Of a stretch of DNA of 64,000 nucleotides, positions 60,665 through 64,000 are shown in pieces. The notes under the pieces are model-generated. The model was not told where the DNA came from and did not search any database. It saw nothing but the letters and a program-made list of their open reading frames with translations. A program made the position numbers and the translations under genes. The DNA lies in assembly GCF_017745275.1 (NCBI RefSeq), contig NZ_JAGHZS010000002.1:731859-795858 (forward strand), in the 5' to 3' direction. The stretch's first letter is position 1. Each line of letters starts with the position of its first letter. Source of the stretch: Chitinophaga sp. (GTDB taxonomy: Bacteria; Bacteroidota; Bacteroidia; Chitinophagales; Chitinophagaceae).

Positions 60665-62316
60665 AACAGATAATATTAAAAGTGCACCCGGCCGACAACG
60701 TGCTGGTGGCATTACAAGACCTGGAACCAGGAACAACAGTAACGTATAACAGCTCAGCATATACGATGCAGGAAAAGATCCCTGCCAAACATAAATTCGC
60801 TGCATCCGCGCTGGCAGAGGGAGATCCGCTGCTGATGTACGGCGTATTGGTGGGACATGCACAAACACCCATTGCTGCCGGCGGCCGCATTACGGTAACG
60901 AATGTACGCCATGCCGCCAGTCCATACCAGCTGGCTGCACAACGAAAAACAGCATGGACAGCGCCTGATATCTCCCGGTGGCAGCAAGCCACCTTCCAGG
61001 GTTATCACCGGCAGGATGGGAGCGTGGGCACCGCCAATTACTGGCTGGTGATACCGCTGGTGTTCTGTGAAAACAGGAATGTAGAAGTGTTGAAAGAAGC
61101 ATTGCTGACAGCACTGGGATATGGCCGCCCTGCAAAGTATGCAGCCTTTACCCGCAAGCTGGTAGCGCAACAACAGGCAGGTGCAGATGCCACGGGTATA
61201 TTGGAAACAGTATATACAGAAGATGAGATTCGCCCGGAAGGTACCCGCATCTTCGGGAATGTGGACGGCATCAAATTTCTGACACATGATGGCGGCTGTG
61301 GCGGTATCCGGCAGGATGCACAAACCCTCTGCGGACTGCTCGCCGGATATATTACGCATGCCAACGTAGCCGGTGCCACAGTACTCAGCCTGGGATGCCA
61401 GAATGCACAGGTAAGTTTGTTACAGGACGAAATCAGGAAACGGGACCCTGCCTTTGCAAAGCCTTTGTATATATTGGATCAGCAGCAAACCGGTACAGAA
61501 AGCGATTTAATTACACAGGCCATCCGGCAAACATTCGCAGGGTTAATGACCGCCAATCAATATACCCGGCAACCGGCGCCCCTGAGCAAACTGTGTATAG
61601 GGCTGGAATGCGGCGGCTCCGATGGATTCTCCGGTATTTCGGCCAATCCCGCTATTGGATATACGGCCGACCTGCTGGTGGCACTCGGTGGCTCCGTGAT
61701 ATTATCGGAATTCCCTGAATTATGCGGTGTAGAGCAGGAAATGAGTGATCGTTGCGCCAGCGAAGCAGATGCCACCCGCTTCATTCAGCTCATGCGTACG
61801 TACCAACAACGCGCAGAAGAAGCCGGCTCAGGATTCGATATGAATCCATCTCCCGGAAACATAAAAGACGGCCTTATTACCGATGCCATTAAGTCGGCAG
61901 GCGCAGCAAAAAAAGGAGGTACTTCACCGGTGACGGCTGTATTGGATTACCCCGAAAAAGTGCAACAGCCGGGACTCCATTTGCTATGTACGCCGGGAAA
62001 CGACGTGGAATCCACCACCGCAGAAGTAGGCAGCGGCGCCAATATCGTTTTATTTACCACCGGGCTCGGTACCCCTACCGGGAATCCTATTGCGCCCGTG
62101 ATTAAACTGTCGAGCAATACGCCACTGTATCAACGCATGCACGATATCATTGATATCAATACCGGGACGATCATAGAAGGAACCGAAACCATTCCTGAAG
62201 CCGGTGCACGTATACTGGATTATGTGATAGCGGTGGCCAGTGGTACCACTGCCGCAAAATCCGTGGTAAACGGACAGGATGATTTCATTCCGTGGAAAAG
62301 AGGGGTGTCCCTGTAA
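60661..62316 (+). CDS. uxaA: Altronate dehydratase
   Basis: 551 residues, longer than the approximately 495 of E. coli. N-terminal SAF-like domain about 1-90, then the UxaA catalytic region: YHRQDGSVGTANYWLVIPLVFCENRN, FLTHDGGCGGIRQDAQTL, LSLGCQNAQVSLLQDEIRKRDPAF, LCIGLECGGSDGFSGISANPAIGYTADLLVALGGSVILSEFPELCGVEQ, and MNPSPGNIKDGLITDAIKSAGAAKKGGTSPVTAVLDYPE. Iron-dependent dehydration of altronate to 2-keto-3-deoxygluconate. It overlaps uxaB by 4 bases, one operon. Confidence 0.93.
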   Translation: MKQIILKVHPADNVLVALQDLEPGTTVTYNSSAYTMQEKIPAKHKFAASALAEGDPLLMYGVLVGHAQTPIAAGGRITVTNVRHAASPYQLAAQRKTAWTAPDISRWQQATFQGYHRQDGSVGTANYWLVIPLVFCENRNVEVLKEALLTALGYGRPAKYAAFTRKLVAQQQAGADATGILETVYTEDEIRPEGTRIFGNVDGIKFLTHDGGCGGIRQDAQTLCGLLAGYITHANVAGATVLSLGCQNAQVSLLQDEIRKRDPAFAKPLYILDQQQTGTESDLITQAIRQTFAGLMTANQYTRQPAPLSKLCIGLECGGSDGFSGISANPAIGYTADLLVALGGSVILSEFPELCGVEQEMSDRCASEADATRFIQLMRTYQQRAEEAGSGFDMNPSPGNIKDGLITDAIKSAGAAKKGGTSPVTAVLDYPEKVQQPGLHLLCTPGNDVESTTAEVGSGANIVLFTTGLGTPTGNPIAPVIKLSSNTPLYQRMHDIIDINTGTIIEGTETIPEAGARILDYVIAVASGTTAAKSVVNGQDDFIPWKRGVSL

Positions 62317-62419
62317 ATCTTCTCCCGAAAATTTTTTTAATCACTGCTGACATAGGGCTGTCATACCCCTGTTCTTTCTTTGTGTTATCAAACAAAAAAA
62401 ACAATAAAAATACAGCCTT

Positions 62420-62944
62420 ATGGAAAGCAATGTTTTAACCGCTAACGTATCAGCAACACAATCCGTATTGACCCCTGAGCAGCTCCTGAAGCACTGGCAG
62501 GGACACCGTGACCTGACCCGTCGCACCATTGAGAAATTTCCGGCCGATAAGCTGTTTTCCTACAGCATAGGCGGTATGCGTCCTTTCTCTGTACTGGCCA
62601 TGGAAGTATTAGGTATTGCTTCTGCCGGCGTACACGGCTTTGCTACGAATGGTGAATGGAAAACGATGGCCGAACTGCTGGAGCACACCGGTGCTACCAA
62701 TCCCACTACCAAAGAAGAGTTACTGCAGTTGTGGGATATTGTGACCGAACAGATTGACGACTATTGGCCCCGTATTGCTTCGGAAGATTTCCAGCGCCCC
62801 ATGAAGGCATTCGGACGGTACGAAGGTACTGTTATCAGCCTGCTGCTTTATTTTATCGATAATGAAATACATCACCGCGGACAGGGATTCGTTTATCTCC
62901 GCAGCCTGGATATTGAGCCACCATTTTTCTGGGACAGGCATTAA
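62420..62944 (+). CDS. DinB-superfamily protein
   Basis: 174 residues, four-helix bundle. LLKHWQGHRDLTRRTIEKFPADKLFSYSIGGMRPFSVLAMEVLGIASAGVHGF and the last LYFIDNEIHHRGQGFVYLRSL helix carry the His residues typical of the metal-binding DinB fold; one His pair is HH in EIHHRG. DinB-like members often handle small thiols, but the exact role is open. It ends 2 bases before the convergent regulator gene stop. Confidence 0.9.
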   Translation: MESNVLTANVSATQSVLTPEQLLKHWQGHRDLTRRTIEKFPADKLFSYSIGGMRPFSVLAMEVLGIASAGVHGFATNGEWKTMAELLEHTGATNPTTKEELLQLWDIVTEQIDDYWPRIASEDFQRPMKAFGRYEGTVISLLLYFIDNEIHHRGQGFVYLRSLDIEPPFFWDRH

Positions 62945-62946
62945 TC

Positions 62947-63918
62947 TTATCGTACAGCACTAAACTTCTCCCGGTATTCAGAAGGGGTCATTCCAACGGT
63001 TTTACGGAATACCTTTCTGAATGCTTTGGGGTCGTTGTAGCCGGAATTGAAGATCACTTCCATCATTTGCTGGCCGGTTTGTTCCAGTAGTTTTTTGGCA
63101 GCTTCAATCCGGGTGAGCTGAAGGTATTCAATGGGTGTTACACCGGTGACCTGTTTAAACCGGCGTACAATATTTCTGCGGCTGGATGGAATATCTTTTA
63201 TCATCTCTTCAATAGTGCCGGCTTCCTGGTAACAGGTTTCAATTTTTTGTTGCGCGGTGGCTACCAGGTCATCGTGATGATTACGGGTAGGCTGAAAGGT
63301 AGCGAAATAGGACTGCTTATCTCTGCCCATGTCAATAGCAAATATTTTGGCGGTTCTTACGGCTATTTCAATACCGCAATGTATCTCCAGCAAATGCAGC
63401 AACAGGTGGAAGGTAGAAGTAGCACCACCGCTGGTATAAATACCGGCATCATGGGTAACTGTTTTATCAGACAAGAGATTTACGGCGGGGAAAGCGGCGG
63501 AAAAATCTTTGCAGGCATCCACATGTGTAGTCGCAATTTTTCCATCCAGCAGGCCGGATGCACCCAATAGGAAAGCACCCGTACAGAAGCTGGCTAATGC
63601 AGCGCCGTTTTTATATTGTTCTTTTAACCAGGGTAGGCAGACCTTGTTTTCACAAACGGATTGTTGCAGGTCGTCACTGGTAAAAGAGGGTATCAACACC
63701 AGGTTGAAACCCGGAGTGGCCGCAATGTCCAGCGATTCATAATTCGGAAAAGCAGTGGATAGATGCGCGGTTTCTTTGGTGCTGACAAGTGTAATGGTAA
63801 ATGGTGTGGTATCACCATTTTTTTGGTAAATTTTGTTGACGGTTTCAAGTACATCGGTGATAGCTGCCAGGCTGAGAAGCTTGTAATGGCGGATGAGCAG
63901 GATCCCTATCTTGATCAT
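62947..63918 (-). CDS. GlxA-family AraC-type regulator (DJ-1/PfpI domain plus HTH), second copy
   Basis: 323 residues. DJ-1/PfpI domain about 1-185 (GILLIRHYKLLSLAAITDVLETVNKI, AALASFCTGAFLLGASGLLDGKIATTHV) and AraC domain about 215-320 (IKDIPSSRRNIVRRFKQVTG, MEVIFNSGYNDPKAFRKVFRKTVGMTPSEYREKF). It shares architecture with the regulator at 50.6 kb, including IDMGRDKQSYFATFQPTRNHHDD between the domains. It is convergent with the DinB gene, which it might control. Confidence 0.93.
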   Translation of the reverse strand: MIKIGILLIRHYKLLSLAAITDVLETVNKIYQKNGDTTPFTITLVSTKETAHLSTAFPNYESLDIAATPGFNLVLIPSFTSDDLQQSVCENKVCLPWLKEQYKNGAALASFCTGAFLLGASGLLDGKIATTHVDACKDFSAAFPAVNLLSDKTVTHDAGIYTSGGATSTFHLLLHLLEIHCGIEIAVRTAKIFAIDMGRDKQSYFATFQPTRNHHDDLVATAQQKIETCYQEAGTIEEMIKDIPSSRRNIVRRFKQVTGVTPIEYLQLTRIEAAKKLLEQTGQQMMEVIFNSGYNDPKAFRKVFRKTVGMTPSEYREKFSAVR

Positions 63919-64000
63919 ATGGGTTTTAATTTTTAATTCGCAGGTTAAACTTAATGATTTTGTCGCAAATACACCCTAAGATTGGCTTTATCAGCATCTG
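63919..64000. other. Right-edge upstream region
   Basis: 82 bases upstream of the right-most regulator gene, to the window end. On the minus strand there is one -7-like site, TAAGTTTA at 63946-63953. Nothing else is seen. Confidence 0.4.

Overview
The window is a chromosomal segment of a Bacteroidota bacterium, most likely of the family Chitinophagaceae and Chitinophaga-like. Three complete ECF sigma / FecR anti-sigma / SusC / SusD sets lie within 37 kb. Several genes are preceded by the Bacteroidota -7 promoter type (TAnnTTTG). Lipoproteins and glycoside-active enzymes are abundant, and a bacterial class I terpene synthase is present. The assignment rests on gene content and promoter style only. 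I see no rRNA, tRNA, CRISPR array, transposase, prophage or replication origin.

Layout. 0-1.2 kb: the 5' part of a TonB-dependent-type outer-membrane protein that runs off the left edge. 1.5-4.9 kb: a tight set of an SPFH/SHOCT protein, two zinc-ribbon proteins and an unrecognised protein, closed by a terminator and followed by a lone ExbD-like protein. 5.1-12.1 kb: signalling/uptake module 1 (sigma, FecR, SusC, SusD) with no hydrolase; a DHA2 exporter and a HAD phosphatase follow. 15-20.4 kb: a small unknown protein, an orphan hybrid histidine kinase, a terpene synthase and a frameshifted beta-propeller secreted protein. 20.7-29.9 kb: module 2, ending in a beta-helix protein with a C-terminal PDZ-like domain. 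30-43.6 kb: module 3, continuing into a multidomain lipoprotein (ThuA-like remnant, PQQ-type sugar dehydrogenase, PKD, cytochrome c, CBM6-like), an MFS permease and two Gfo/Idh/MocA oxidoreductases. 43.6-49.4 kb: PhnA/YjdM, a GT87-like membrane protein, a GH2 enzyme and a ThuA protein, interspersed with long inverted repeats. 49.6-64 kb: mostly housekeeping or accessory genes, namely two VOC proteins, two GlxA/AraC regulators, an AHSA1 protein, a second GH2 enzyme, GNATs, MscS, an MDR oxidoreductase opposite HxlR, a glycine-zipper lipoprotein, the uxaB-uxaA pair of uronate catabolism, and DinB.

How the genes fit together. Each SusC carries an N-terminal STN domain, so each module can plausibly sense its substrate through SusC to FecR to sigma and then raise its own uptake genes. 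Module 3 adds periplasmic sugar oxidation with electrons passed to a fused cytochrome c, an inner-membrane permease and NAD(P)-dependent oxidoreductases, which suggests oxidative (keto-sugar type) carbohydrate catabolism. uxaB-uxaA handle tagaturonate/altronate from galacturonate.

The most unusual non-coding signal is a family of long, nearly perfect inverted repeats built on GCAAAAAGCTATT with outer arms of 7-base AAAGCAG/AAAGCAT-like units. There are three full copies and one truncated copy, at about 30.6, 43.7, 44.4 and 48.5 kb, always at gene 3' ends. In two cases the repeat itself encodes the last residues (KAKSY) and the stop codon of the gene.
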